DNA from: Hortaea werneckii
Taxonomy: Eukaryota > Ascomycota > Dothideomycetes > Mycosphaerellales > Teratosphaeriaceae
Length of the DNA: 64,000 bases
Direction: 5' to 3'
Assembly: GCA_037044905.1 (NCBI GenBank)
Contig: JBAOKB010000144.1
Span: 2,455,609-2,519,608, forward strand
Shown here: positions 23,871-34,648 of the stretch, piece after piece
How positions within the stretch are numbered: the stretch's first letter is position 1
Layout: the number at the start of each line of letters is the position of its first letter
Position numbers and translations under genes: made by a program
Notes under the pieces: model-generated
Database searches by the model: none
Seen by the model: the letters and a program-made list of their open reading frames with translations, nothing else
What the model was told of the DNA's origin: nothing

Positions 23871-25540
23871 ATGGATCACAGTCATTTCAAATTATTACTG
23901 TTCGAAGTTGGCAGGGATAGCCAGACTCCATAGGCATTATTATTGCGCCCTTATGTGTCGCACATTGTGAGGGTATGGCAAATTAAGGGGCAGCTCAAGC
24001 AGTCTACTACATTTCATCAGACGCTGTGTCATGAGCGAGCGTAACTAATCATCCAGCACTGGCTTAGAAGATGGTGCCAAGTCTCCCTGCACATGCAAAG
24101 AGGGGAAGGTACGGAGGCAGCCGAATGTTTCGGTCTGTCAGAAGACCATGTGATGTGTCTCTGCCGCTGCGCCCGAGTAGTAACACAGCCAGGATCTGGT
24201 GCTGTGACAGGAGGTACTGCTTAAACGCTGTAGTCCTCAATGATGGCTGGGGAAGATGTATTATAGATTCATTTATAATTGGGAGTGCGACGTATGTTGA
24301 GGGAAGCAGAGGATGCGATGTGTAAAAATTGCAGCCCATATGTGCTATGTATGGGCATAGTAGTATGGTCAACACGATCAAGTCGATATGGACCATCACA
24401 TGGATGTTGCGCGCATGGCTGGATGAGATCGCGTCATGACAGCGGGCGTGCTTTGTTGTTTGCGCTGGCTATGATCCAAGACATGCATACCAAATCCATC
24501 GTTCCCCATCTCCATAAGAGCAACCAGTTGAGAGCTTCTCGGTCAAGACGTCATCTACGTGCGAATCTTCAGCCGGACCAGGATCGCTGCGATTGAGTCC
24601 TGGGCGTGTTCCGCAGATGCAATCTGTGGCTGAGGCCCAGCCACTCGATCAGCGAGTAAAGTAGCTAGCGCCACAACTCTGTTTCCCCTCGTCTCCTCAC
24701 AATGCCTGATAGACTTTCCTGGCGCCGCAAAGCAAATGTCGGTTGCATTGTTTGGCCTGGAGCTTGCCACAGGCGGTCCGAAGAAACGCTTGTAGGCTGC
24801 TGAGCTTGGAATCGGGCAACCTTTTTGCCACGGATGGCAGGCGCCCTCACGGGCCATGGACACAGGCCCGAAGTGATTTCATCCATGGCCGTGGCGCCCT
24901 GGATGTTATGCCAACACAGCGGACGGACCTGCAGTGATCGCGAGGATCGTCTTGCGGGGGAGCGAATCACGACGATGATCTCATGTCCTGCCAAGCTTCC
25001 AGCAGACAGGATAGCGCGTGTTTTGGCGCCGTTGGCCCAGGTACCAATGCGCGCGGGAGGGTCCGTGCGATGTGCTGTATGTTGCAGTCCGCGCAGTAAA
25101 CTGGGAAAGTTGGCTGCACCTTGCCATGGACGGAGATTTTGGCGGTAGAAGCAAAGCCACCACGAGCCAACCATGTAGGCACGCTAACGCAACTTCCAAG
25201 CAAGAATGCCCTCCGAACGCCTGTAGAGCTTGTGCGGTGTCGGTGAATCTAGAACTGACGTCTGCGCTTGCCCGAGCTCCCCTCGCGACCTTACCCAATT
25301 TCCCGCCTTCACCCTGCAAGCCACTGCACCACCTTTAAACCCTCGGCGCTTGCATCTTTTCCGCCAGCCTCTTCTTCTCTTCTCCCTCGCTCCTCATCAC
25401 TGTGTCATCTCCAGCATCTTCAGTCTCTCGCCAGTGACCTCTCCACCTTCCAGCGGACGTCAACCAGCATATCGACCGTTTAGCATCTATAACGCCAAAC
25501 GGCACGCAGATCCGCTTTCAGCCAGACACTACCCATCACG
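23871..25540. other. 1.67-kb intergenic stretch with a CT-rich core promoter for the CFEM gene
   Basis: No supported gene. A 169-codon minus-strand frame (24665-25174) has no recognisable motif. Positions about 25310-25440 are strongly pyrimidine-rich with TTTAAA at 25335-25340, typical of the core promoter and leader of a well-expressed fungal gene. Confidence 0.5.
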
Positions 25541-26993
25541 ATGAAGACTTCCGCGACTATCCTCGCCGGCGCCGCTCTGGTGGCTGCTCAGGACCTCAGC
25601 TCTCTTCCTCAGTGCGGTGTAAGTTATTATCGAGATGCACATGGCTTCAATCCTTCCTCGCTCCTTCCTTTCAATGCTTCCGCACAGCTTCTGCAATCGC
25701 ACGTGGCTGACGTTCGATCCAGCAAACATGTATCAACAACATGATCCAGATCGCCAGCTCTCAGCTCGGCTGCGACACCGGCAACGTCGACTGCTATTGC
25801 CAGCAGCCAGACTTCGGCTACGGTGTCCGTGACTGCGCGCAGGAGGCTTGCCAGAGCGATAGCGATGCCCAGACCGTCATTTCTTTCGGCCAGCAGTATT
25901 GCCAGATGGCTATCGACTCCTACAGCTCCACTGCTTCCGGTACCCCGACCGCATCTGCGCTCTCGGTCCTTTCCTCTGCGACTGGTGGTGCCGATGGCAA
26001 CAACGGTCAGGCTTCTTCTACCGCAACTGTCACGTAAGTCCTAATTATTCAAAGGCACCAAACGGCTTTTGTGCTAATGATTATACATAGGTCGACCATG
26101 GGCGGTGGTGCCGGTGGCTCATCTGGAAACTCGACTGGTGGCGCTGGCGGTGCTGGAAGCGGCAACAACAACGGCGGCTCCTCTAGCGCCATCACCACCT
26201 CTGCCCTGACTGCCCTCGTTTCTGCATCTGACTCGACTTACACCACGACTACCGGTTCTACCACCATCTACGGCGGCGCTGGAGGTGCGATGCAGACTGG
26301 CGGTGCTGCCGGCTCTGGCTCTGGCTCAGGCTCAGGCTCAGGCTCCGGCTCCGGCAACGGTACCGCAGGTGCAGGTGGTGCGGGCATGATGAGCGGCTCT
26401 GCTATCTCTACCTCCACTGGCCCCAACGGCCAGCTCTCCACGATCTACGCTGGTGGCCGGTGGCGCAGGTGGTATGAGCGGTAGTATGACCCAGAGCGGC
26501 TCTGCGATCTCGACCTCTACCGGCCCCAACGGCCAGGTTTCTACCATCTACGGTGGTGCTGCAGGCGGCATGGGCGGCATGGGAAGCTCTGGCGCAAGTG
26601 GTGAGTCGAACAAAGTCTAGTGGAGTATGAATGCAGCTAATGATTTTCAGGCATGACTATGACCACTGGCTCAGGTAGCGGTTCTTCGGCGACTGACAGC
26701 GCTGGTAAGCAGATCTGTTCGGCACGATTTGCGTTTTGTCCTTTGCTTACAATTTAACAGGTGGTGCCTCGTCTACCGGCGGCAACGGAAACGGCAGCGA
26801 CAACAACGGCGACAACAATGGCGACAACAACGGAGACAACAGCGACAACAACGGCGACAACAACGGCGGCGCAGGGGCTGCTGGTGCCTCGTCCTCTGAG
26901 TCCTCGTCCTCATCCTCGGACAACGCCGCACCGATGAAGACTGCTGCTCCGGCTCTCCTCGGCGCCGCCGCCATGGCCATCTTCGCTCTGTAA
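25541..26993 (+). CDS. CFEM-domain, Ser/Gly-rich GPI-anchored cell-surface protein
   Basis: Exons 25541-25618, 25723-26033, 26091-26600, 26651-26704 and 26761-26993; all introns have GTAAG/GTGAG donors and AG acceptors. The signal peptide is MKTSATILAGAALVAA. The CFEM domain follows at once with eight Cys in family spacing (PQCG, QTC, LGC, VDC, YC, RDC, EAC, QYC). CFEM proteins of this kind bind haem or iron, or act at the plant interface. A long Gly/Ser/Thr/Asn-rich stalk with two short tandem repeats leads to a hydrophobic tail after a Ser-rich stretch (NAAPMKTAAPALLGAAAM), a GPI-anchor signal. One frame break near 26455-26465 in exon 3 (GG to RWRRWYER, stop) seems to be one extra base in a repetitive GGTGGC stretch, because the other frame continues with SGSAISTSTGPNG, a repeat of the preceding segment. 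Confidence 0.9.
26311..26352 (+). repeat. Hexanucleotide microsatellite (GGCTCN)7
   Basis: Seven perfect-length units of GGCTC(T/A/C), encoding alternating Gly-Ser in the CFEM protein stalk. In-frame gain or loss of units would change stalk length without breaking the gene. Confidence 0.9.
26799..26867 (+). repeat. Imperfect 12-bp repeat GACAACAAYGGC in the CFEM gene
   Basis: Five 12-nt units plus one 9-nt unit encode Asp-Asn-Asn-Gly repeats in the last exon, just before the Ser-rich stretch and GPI signal. The 9-nt unit keeps the reading frame. Confidence 0.9.
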
Positions 26994-27841
26994 AAATCTG
27001 GTTATTAGACCTGGTGCTTGCCCTGACCTACTTCATGAGTGGGGTTACAGCTGCAAGCAAATACAGGCATGAGGATACGAGCTTCACGAAAGTAATATAA
27101 GGGTCTTCGACTCTTTTCCCTCTTCCCTTTTTTCCATCATGTGGCAGGATATAGGTCGTATGAAAAGATGAAGGACGATGGTTGGGTCCAAGTAGCGCTG
27201 CTTTGATCTCCGCCATTTTCCCCTGCGATGATACCACACGAGATCATGGAGATGCATACTTGAGCAAGATGTTTGAAAAAAAAGGGAAGGGGAAGAGTAT
27301 CGTGGGGTGCCCTTTCATTTTCGTAGCGACGAGATTTTTTTGATAATTTGCGCCATTATCTCTGATGTGCGCGCGAGTGGATGTAATTCTTAATACGAGA
27401 GTAGTAGTGTCTATATTACCGATGCCCAAATGCTTGGAATCTTGAGATTCCTTTTCGAATATTTCACTTTTTCTCTGCTGCTCTATTGTTGGTGTGAGGT
27501 ACGAATAAGGTGCGTCGTCAGCATTCCTCTTTCCCCGCAATCGCGAATCCGGGGCGCGCTGATCTTGCTCTTGTGGACATGATCTTCTCTCCTGCTGCAC
27601 AGCATGTATGTCCCTTTCGAACCGTTTGGCGGGGGACCTTGGATGGAATCATGTGACTCCCATGTCCTCACCAGTCCCTCCATCTTGCATCTTTCCTGCG
27701 CACTTCGAACCTCGAGCTGTCCAGTCCATACATGGATCCTGAAGGACCTGCCCACCTCCAACCTGCAGCTTTGGCTACTGTGCTAGCCTTCCCGGCAAGC
27801 CAGGCTCCAATACTTTCTTCCATCTAGATTACCTGCTGTCT

Positions 27842-27875
<34 letters not shown>

Positions 27876-28578
27876 TAAGTATAAAGTGACTGTATTAGCT
27901 TTGGAGGAAGATTATTCAGAGACTCCTGATGCCGACGCACGACGTCGCTAAGGAAGTTGTGGCTGCGTCTGTGGGGCCAGTGCCCTTTGCCTACGTGGAC
28001 TTTACACTCTCCCCAAGATGTACGGCGACCAACCCTTCTTATCGGGAAGGCTTTCATATGATGCTAGGTACTCTGCATGTTTACTTCGAAACACCTCCAA
28101 AGTGGCTGGCGGTTGCTCTTGTGTCGGGTGTGGGTCTAAGATCTGAAACCTGCAGAATGGGCAATATTTTACATGACACAATCATTCTAGGGGGGTTCCA
28201 AAGTCGCAGAGAACTGGAAAGATGCGTCTGGCGTACACAGTGTCGCCAAGCTTGCCAGGTTCCTAGCTGGATAGCGTAGCAGCATCTTGCTCGGGCAAGC
28301 CGTCGTTACCGCGCGATATCGTGACCTTTGTTTCGCGGAACGATCCAAGGTCATCCTAGACCGTCGGGCGGAAGATCACGGCCATTTTGGATATTGAGTG
28401 CAGATCACGGGAATACTGAGAGGAAAGAGGGTTGGAAGACTTGAATCTCTTTTAATAACAAAGAGGGCTAGTGGAACCGGAGTCAAAGCTTTTTTCATCA
28501 TTACATCTCATTTCTCATCACCTCATCTACAAAGCACTACAACATCTCCCATCAGGTCTTCCGAGGGGCAAAGAGCCT
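26994..28578. other. 1.6-kb intergenic stretch between two convergent genes
   Basis: No supported gene. It holds the 3' ends of the CFEM gene (plus) and the GH67 gene (minus), a 31-base poly-C run (27843-27873), and AT-rich, terminator-like sequence around 27080-27480. Confidence 0.55.
27843..27873 (+). repeat. Homopolymer of 31 C
   Basis: An uninterrupted run of 31 cytosines (31 guanines on the minus strand), flanked by TGTCTT and TCTAAG. The exact length is unreliable in any sequencing technology. Confidence 0.95.
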
Positions 28579-28581
28579 CGC

Positions 28582-31240
28582 TTAATCAACAACCCCAGGA
28601 GGGAAGATGCTGATATAATCCACAGCGGCGACATCCTCCCTCTCCGGCTCGCCCACAATCTTAAGCACGTCGCCACTCCTCACCTCGACGTCGTGAAACG
28701 TGATCCGGGTGTTGGAGTCGCCGTTGATAGCTACTGCCGGCGCGTGTCCGAGCTGGTATTCCATATCGCCCTTCCATTCTCCGACCATGCGGTCGTTGAG
28801 ATACAGAGTCCAGTGGGCGATGCCGATGGCTACGTCGAAGTAGTTGACGGCAACATCGTACGTGCTTGAGTTGGATGTGAGGAGCGAATCCGGGACCGTG
28901 GCGGTCGCGGTCGCCGTATCGTTCGAGCTCGCCGCGATCAGACGGCCGCTGGAGGCGGTGTTCCAGGGCTCGGCGATGGTGACGTTGTAACCGTCTAGCT
29001 CCATCGACTCGGCCTCGATCCGGTAGGGGAAGTCGCCTCCGCATCCTCCTCGGTTCTGTTCGTCGGGAATGCTGGATAGGTTGTAGTAGAACTGGTTGAT
29101 AGTGTCACGCCAAACGATGGAGTGCCCTCCTTGGTAGATCAAGCGATATAGCTGCTCCTCATATTGCTGCTGGTTCATCTTGCCCTTCAAGGCCTCCCAT
29201 CGAGGTGCGTACGTTTGTGCGTTGGCAGCACCCGCGTAGTGGGCGTTGTAGAAATGCTGGATGACGGTCTCGTCTGACTCCTTGAGAGGGTAGGTGTAGT
29301 TCACGTGGTGGAACCACAAGAGCAAGTCGTCCGGCGTCGTAGAGATGTTGTCGTACTTGTTCCTTACTATCGCCGGATATTGCCCAGCAAAGCCGGTACC
29401 GTTGAAGACAGTACGGTCCATTCCAATACTGAAAGTATCGGCTCTTGTCCATTGGCCCCATGGATTGCCGTCTTGAGAAGCTGGATCGGGGCCGTAGTGG
29501 CTTCCAGTGATGTCCGCGAGAGTCTGGATGCCCAAGTTGCCACTGTAGTTCTCGTACGTAGGCCATGATTCCATAGAGATCTCCTTAATTGTCTGGATGA
29601 CATCGGGGTTGTGGTTGAAAGTCATACGGGTCCAGTCCTGAATGACATCCTCGCCTGAAACCGTGGGGTCCCATGACATGCGTCCGTATAGGTAAAGGTT
29701 TGACATGGCAAGGTGAGATCCAAGCCATGTCTGGTTTAATCCCACATTGATGACAGCAGCGTATCCTCCGAGCGACTGGTTGAAGCGGCGCCCAGCGATG
29801 ATATCTCTGACAAGAGAGGGCTTTTCTTCGTACCGCATGTCCCAGTCGAGGACGGACTTCCACAAATCTGCGTAGTAGAACACATGACACTGTTGCCCGA
29901 GATACTCCTGGGTCACCTGCAATTCAATGGCTGTCGCAGTGTTCTGAAGGTGAGCAAACAGCGGAGATGCTGGCTCACGGACCTGGAAGTCGATGGGACC
30001 GTACTTGACTGTTTTCGGCATGGTCAGTAACTCTTCGTGCTGTTTTGGACGTATGGTGTGACAGAGGATTCAACTTACTTTGGACGACCACGTTGTCTTC
30101 GAATTTACCGTCAAGCCCATCAAAGAACTCTACGGCGGCGTTTGCACGGTCTGCCCGCCAGTCTTCAGTCTGGTTCAAAGAAGTCGAATCGTAGACAAAA
30201 CCACGGAACATGACAACGCCACCGTAGGGCTGGACTCGGCGGGCGAAGAGGTTGGCACCGTCAGCCAATGTGCGATTGTATGTGAGTGGTCCTGGTTGGC
30301 CCTCAGAGTTGGCCTTCACAAGGTAGCCGGCCATGTCAGGAATGTGCGAGTAGATGAGATCAGTGCGATCCTGCCAAAATTGGATGACCGATTCATCGAA
30401 TGGGTCAAAGGTGTCGAGCACACCCAACAGCTCTGGCGTAGCGAAGTTCAGCGACATTCCAAGTCGTACGCCATAGGGCCGCATGAGATCCGCAATCCTC
30501 CCCAGGCCTTCCACAATGCGCGGCTCTACCATGCTCTCGTTGGCATTGACGTTGTTGACGACAAGCGCGTTGATGCCGACGGACGCCAAAAGGCGGGCGT
30601 ACAGAGGCACGCGGCTCAGATCCTCCCTCACGCCACCATCCTTGAAGAAAATGGAGTCGCCTGCATAGCCTCGCTCGACACTGCCATGGTTGCCGCCATC
30701 TTGGAGATTGTCCCATTGGTTGCCCCATCTGATAGGAGCATCTGGGTTGGAAGTGTACGAGTCCTGCGGAATTCTACCTTGCGCGAGCCAAGCGAGTAAC
30801 TTGAAAGCACCGTAGAGGGCTCCGCGCTGATTTGAGCCAATGATGTGCACATCAGATCCAGAGAAGGCGATATGGTAGCCGTCCTCGATAAGTTCAGGCT
30901 CTTCGCCCATGTCGATGGAAGCACCTTCGAATTGATCCATGCTTCCCACAATGAGAGTTCCGGTAGCATTTCGGTAAGATCCTTTCTCGCTCATGCTGTA
31001 GCTGACGTCGACATTTGCTCCAAGGATTCCAGCCATGCCGCTCATCAGCTCTTGGCCTGCCGTGAACACCGGGCTGGTCTCGGAGTCATTGAGGGCAACG
31101 ATGTGTCCAGGAACTTGGCCTCGAAGACTGTCCGCATTTGGAATGCGAGCATAGCGTAGCCACCCATCAATGCCAGTCACATTCTGTGCAGCGACTGCAT
31201 ATTGCAGTGCAGACACACAAAAAAGCAGCCAAAGATACAT
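28582..31240 (-). CDS. aguA: Secreted GH67 alpha-glucuronidase
   Basis: It removes 4-O-methyl-glucuronic acid from the non-reducing end of xylo-oligosaccharides, acting outside the cell with xylanases. The ATG is at 31240, giving the signal peptide MYLWLLFCVSALQYAVAA; the longer in-frame extension starts at a TTG and is not credible. Intron 30009-30078 (GTAAGT donor) joins VVVQ to IKYGPIDFQ in phase. The catalytic region shows QIKYGPIDFQVREP, which holds the Asp/Glu base pair of the family, and VKANSEGQPGP, which holds the acid Glu. The predicted 862 residues match fungal AguA (about 840). Many N-glycosylation sequons are present. No frame break occurs. A TATA-like TATATA lies about 77 bp upstream of the ATG (31317-31322). 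Confidence 0.96.
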
Positions 31241-33023
31241 GTTGCACAGACCCTGCCTGCACCAATGCACCAAAGTGTCGATCTCGCATGTTCCTGCGCG
31301 GCACCAGCGCAGCTGATATATACATGTTGCCAGTGCAGTAACTCCGCCTGTCGCCAGCGGTTGTAGTGTGCGGTGGTCCTGTAGTCCGGTTTATCCCTTC
31401 ACTTTAACCGGAGGAGAATGGGGAACCAAGCCATTCTTGGCGTGGAGAAGTCCACTTTGCCAAGATCATCACGCCCCCAAAGGGAAGGTCCCGTCGGCAA
31501 CTGATGCCAGGTCTCCAGCCACGTGCAGAAATAACCGGTTGACCTTCACAAAAGCCGATGATGTGCGAGGCAGCTCTGAGGTGCTTGAGCATGTTTGGCG
31601 AGTGGTGCACTGCCCTAAAGCCGTCATGCGATTGGAGGGAAAATGGGGCGGGAGCGAAAGGCGAAGATGGCTAGCCATAATTTGCCTATTGTAGCACACA
31701 ATTTATGGTTTGGATAGAGCAATCGAGTACTACGGACTACCTTCAATGCCACATCAGCAACCCAGCGTACGACGGTTAAGGCAATCTTGCCGCCGTTAAG
31801 AGGGGCGAAAGGAAAGCTACGATTGACATTTCTACCGTATCTTAGCTTTGCAGCCTTCGACATCTTCAAGGAAGAGAAGCCATGGCCAGATCTTGCGCAG
31901 TAGTCGAGGATTTCAATCACAGATTGGGACTGAGTATCCCACCAGGGAGCATCGTCTTGCTGATGCCGCAGATCGCTTGCTGTATCGCGTAGTGCCGACT
32001 TCTGGGCCGTCTTGATCGTGACATGGCTAAAGACATTTCCTGTGAGGTCTGGTGGCGAAATAGCTCCTCTTTCAGATGCTGGCTCGCTGCGAGGCCGGAA
32101 ACTAGTATCATCCGAAGACAAGATGTGGCAAAGTTGTGCGACTACGGTTCAGTCTGCCGACGCTACGACCAAGGCAAGGTGACAAGACCAAGTATGAGGA
32201 AGCGTCTACTCACACTCCACCATGTGAGCCGATCGGACCAGGACTCGGAGGGGTCCATGGAAGCCGGTGAAGTCCATTTGCCGTGTCTCTCGTCCAGACA
32301 TGCCACCGCCTCTGCTTTGCTCAAGACAGATGCGGATTAGGCGAAGTGTCCGGCGCCAGAAATCAAATTCTGTATTGGGCCACCAAAGGAGGGCAAGCCA
32401 AGACTTGAGGCCTCTGAATGACCCTTTCGTCACGGGGAGCGAGCGAAATCTGTTCAGATAGTGACGGGGAGGACGAAACGGGCATGGGTAGCGAAGGATG
32501 TGCTGCATGGGGAACGGAAGCGCGGTGGCTCCTTCCGTGACGAAAACGGCCGGGCGGGACGTCCCACATTACTTTTCATGCATGGGGTCGCATGTAGATG
32601 AATAGGAGGTGTGTTAAACTGGTGTACTCGTCTTGTGTCCGAAACAGACCTTGTACCCAAATCGCCGTGGGCATCTCTATTGACATCGCTGGGTTGTTAT
32701 GAAGTCAAGATGAACTCTTTGCGACTGCTGGAAGATCTCATGTGCAAGAGACTGGACGACTCTTCCCGCGAGGGCTGTCCTGATTTCATTGCTCAGGTCC
32801 AGAGAAGCACCTCGTTACCTTGAAACATCCGTCTAGGAACCTCACAGTACTTGTATTGACGGCGAAATAGATTCCGTGTCAAGAGGGGCAAAGTATAGGG
32901 CACGACTTGAGGCGTCACCATACAGGTAGGTGGGCGACATTTATATACACCTTTATTCTCTTCGCAGTCGCAACAGGCTGCGTCTTCTCCTCCTAACTTC
33001 TCACGACCTGCACCTTCATCACT
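31241..33023. promoter_or_regulatory. Divergent regulatory region between GH67 and GH5 genes (1.78 kb)
   Basis: Two cell-wall hydrolase genes are read outward from this region. Seen: TATATA at 31317-31322 for GH67; TTATATAC at 32941-32948, ~80 bp upstream of the GH5 ATG; GCGGAG on the minus strand at 31342-31347, fitting the CreA consensus SYGGRG; and GGCTAGCC at 31669-31676, a palindrome giving the XlnR/Xyr1 half-site GGCTAR on both strands. Binding is inferred from consensus only. A 165-codon minus frame (31624-32121) has no ATG start at its 5' end and no motif, so I do not call it. Confidence 0.4.
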
Positions 33024-34500
33024 ATGAAACATTGTTCTTTTGTCGCGGCTCTGGTAGCCTTTGCTCCTTTCCTTGCTGCTGCCCAACAGGAAGTCGGCGC
33101 GTACGGACAGTGCGGAGGTAGCAACTATAATGGCCCTACAGCATGCGTCTCTGGATACCACTGTGAGCACTACAACGACTACTACTCGCAATGTATCCCT
33201 GGCGGATCCGAAGCCACTTCAACGGCGGACCCTGTAACAAAGGTCATTAGCTCTACGGCCAAGTCTGAGAGCACGTCGTCTGCGACATCAGCTCAGAGCA
33301 CGGCCTCACCAACTGAGACGGGCTCCCCTAGTGGTACCTCTCCTGCTTCTTACCCAGCCACGAGCGGCACTAGCTTCGTAATTGATGGAGAACCTGGATA
33401 CTTTGCAGGTACTAACTCTTACTGGATTGGGTTCCTCACCAACGACGCCGATGTCGACCTCGTTATGGAGCATCTCCAGGAATCTGGACTCAAGATCCTA
33501 CGTGTCTGGGGTTTCAACGACGTTACGTCCACACCTAGCGATGGCACCGTGTATTATCAATCCTTTGCTGGTGGCGAACCTACCATCAACACTGGCGCCA
33601 ATGGCCTTCAACGTCTGGACTATGTGGTGAAGAGTGCTGAAGCTCATGGCATCAAGCTCATGTGAGAATCTAATATTGTACTAAGGGTTCTGAACTTCAC
33701 TAATACATACCAGCATCAACTTTGTCAACAACTGGACAGACTACGGCGGTATGGCAGCTTACTTTGACTACGCCGGCATCAGCGACAACACGCAATGGTA
33801 AGCTTTCCCCTTTCTCGTGGCACTGTCGCCCGATCAACTGCTGAAACACCCAAGGTACAACAACACCAAGGCGCAAACCCAGTATAAGAAGTACATCAAA
33901 GCCGTCGTCTCCCGCTACCCCAGCAGCCCCGCCATCTTCGCCTGGGAACTAGCCAACGAACCACGCTGTACAGGCTGCGACCTCAGCGTCCTGAAGACCT
34001 GGATCGCCGACACAGCCGCGTACATCAAGAGCCTCGACGCCAACCGCATGGTGACCACAGGAGAGGAAGGCTTCGGGCTCTCGATCGGCGACGACGGTAG
34101 CTATCCCTATACCACCGGCGCCGGAGGCTCCGACTTCGAGGAGACGTGCGCGATCGAGAATATCGATTTCTGCACCTATCACCTCTACCCGGATAGCTGG
34201 TCCGTCTCGCCGGCGAAAGCATGGGGCAATGCGTGGATCGAGAACCATGCTAAGGCTTGCGTGGCGGCTGGAAAGCCGTGTTTGCTGGAGGAATTCGGCT
34301 TTTCGAATAATTGCGAGGTCGAGAGTTCATGGCAGGCGACTGCGCTCGGCGCCGAGGGCAACAGTGGGGATTTGTTCTGGCAGTATGGCGATACGCTTAG
34401 CTATGGCCAGACGCATCAGGATGGTAATTCCGTCTACTACGGCACCGACCTCTATGATTGCATTGTGACGGATCATGTGAGCGATATTGATGCTGCTTAG
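33024..34500 (+). CDS. Secreted GH5 (subfamily 7-like) endo-beta-1,4-mannanase with N-terminal CBM1
   Basis: Exons 33024-33661, 33714-33797 and 33855-34500 give 455 residues. Introns are 52 and 57 nt, with CTAAT branch and clean borders. The signal peptide is MKHCSFVAALVAFAPFLAAA. The CBM1 (about residues 24-60) has AYGQCGGSNYNGP and YYSQC with the conserved Cys pattern; the usual Trp is replaced by Tyr. A Ser/Thr-rich linker follows. The GH5 barrel shows LKILRVWGF, NFVNNWTDYGG, the acid/base Glu in AWELANEPRC, and the nucleophile Glu in LLEEFGFSN. These match fungal mannanases better than endoglucanases, though GH5 substrate specificity is not proven by sequence. It probably acts on hemicellulose along with the neighbouring GH67 product. 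No frame break is seen. Confidence 0.92.
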
Positions 34501-34648
34501 GAAGCGGTGGCGAACCGGTTGGGGAAAACATCGAAATGAAGGGAAACCATATTGCTCTCATTGACATTGGATATCATGGTCGAGCTTTGCATTCGTTCTC
34601 CAAACGTCTACCATATCGTAACATTCGTTCATCATAGTCCGCTTCGCT

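Noticed and set aside
24665..25174. 169-codon minus-strand ORF with an ATG
   Set aside because: No motif, odd composition rich in Arg/Ser/Trp, no neighbour context, and it overlaps the CFEM upstream region. It looks like chance in GC-rich DNA.
27929..28279. 116-codon plus-strand ORF after the poly-C run
   Set aside because: No motif or promoter; sense of nothing known and antisense of intergenic DNA. Probably chance.
31624..32121. 165-codon minus-strand ORF
   Set aside because: It begins at a TTG, has no upstream ATG in frame and no recognisable domain.
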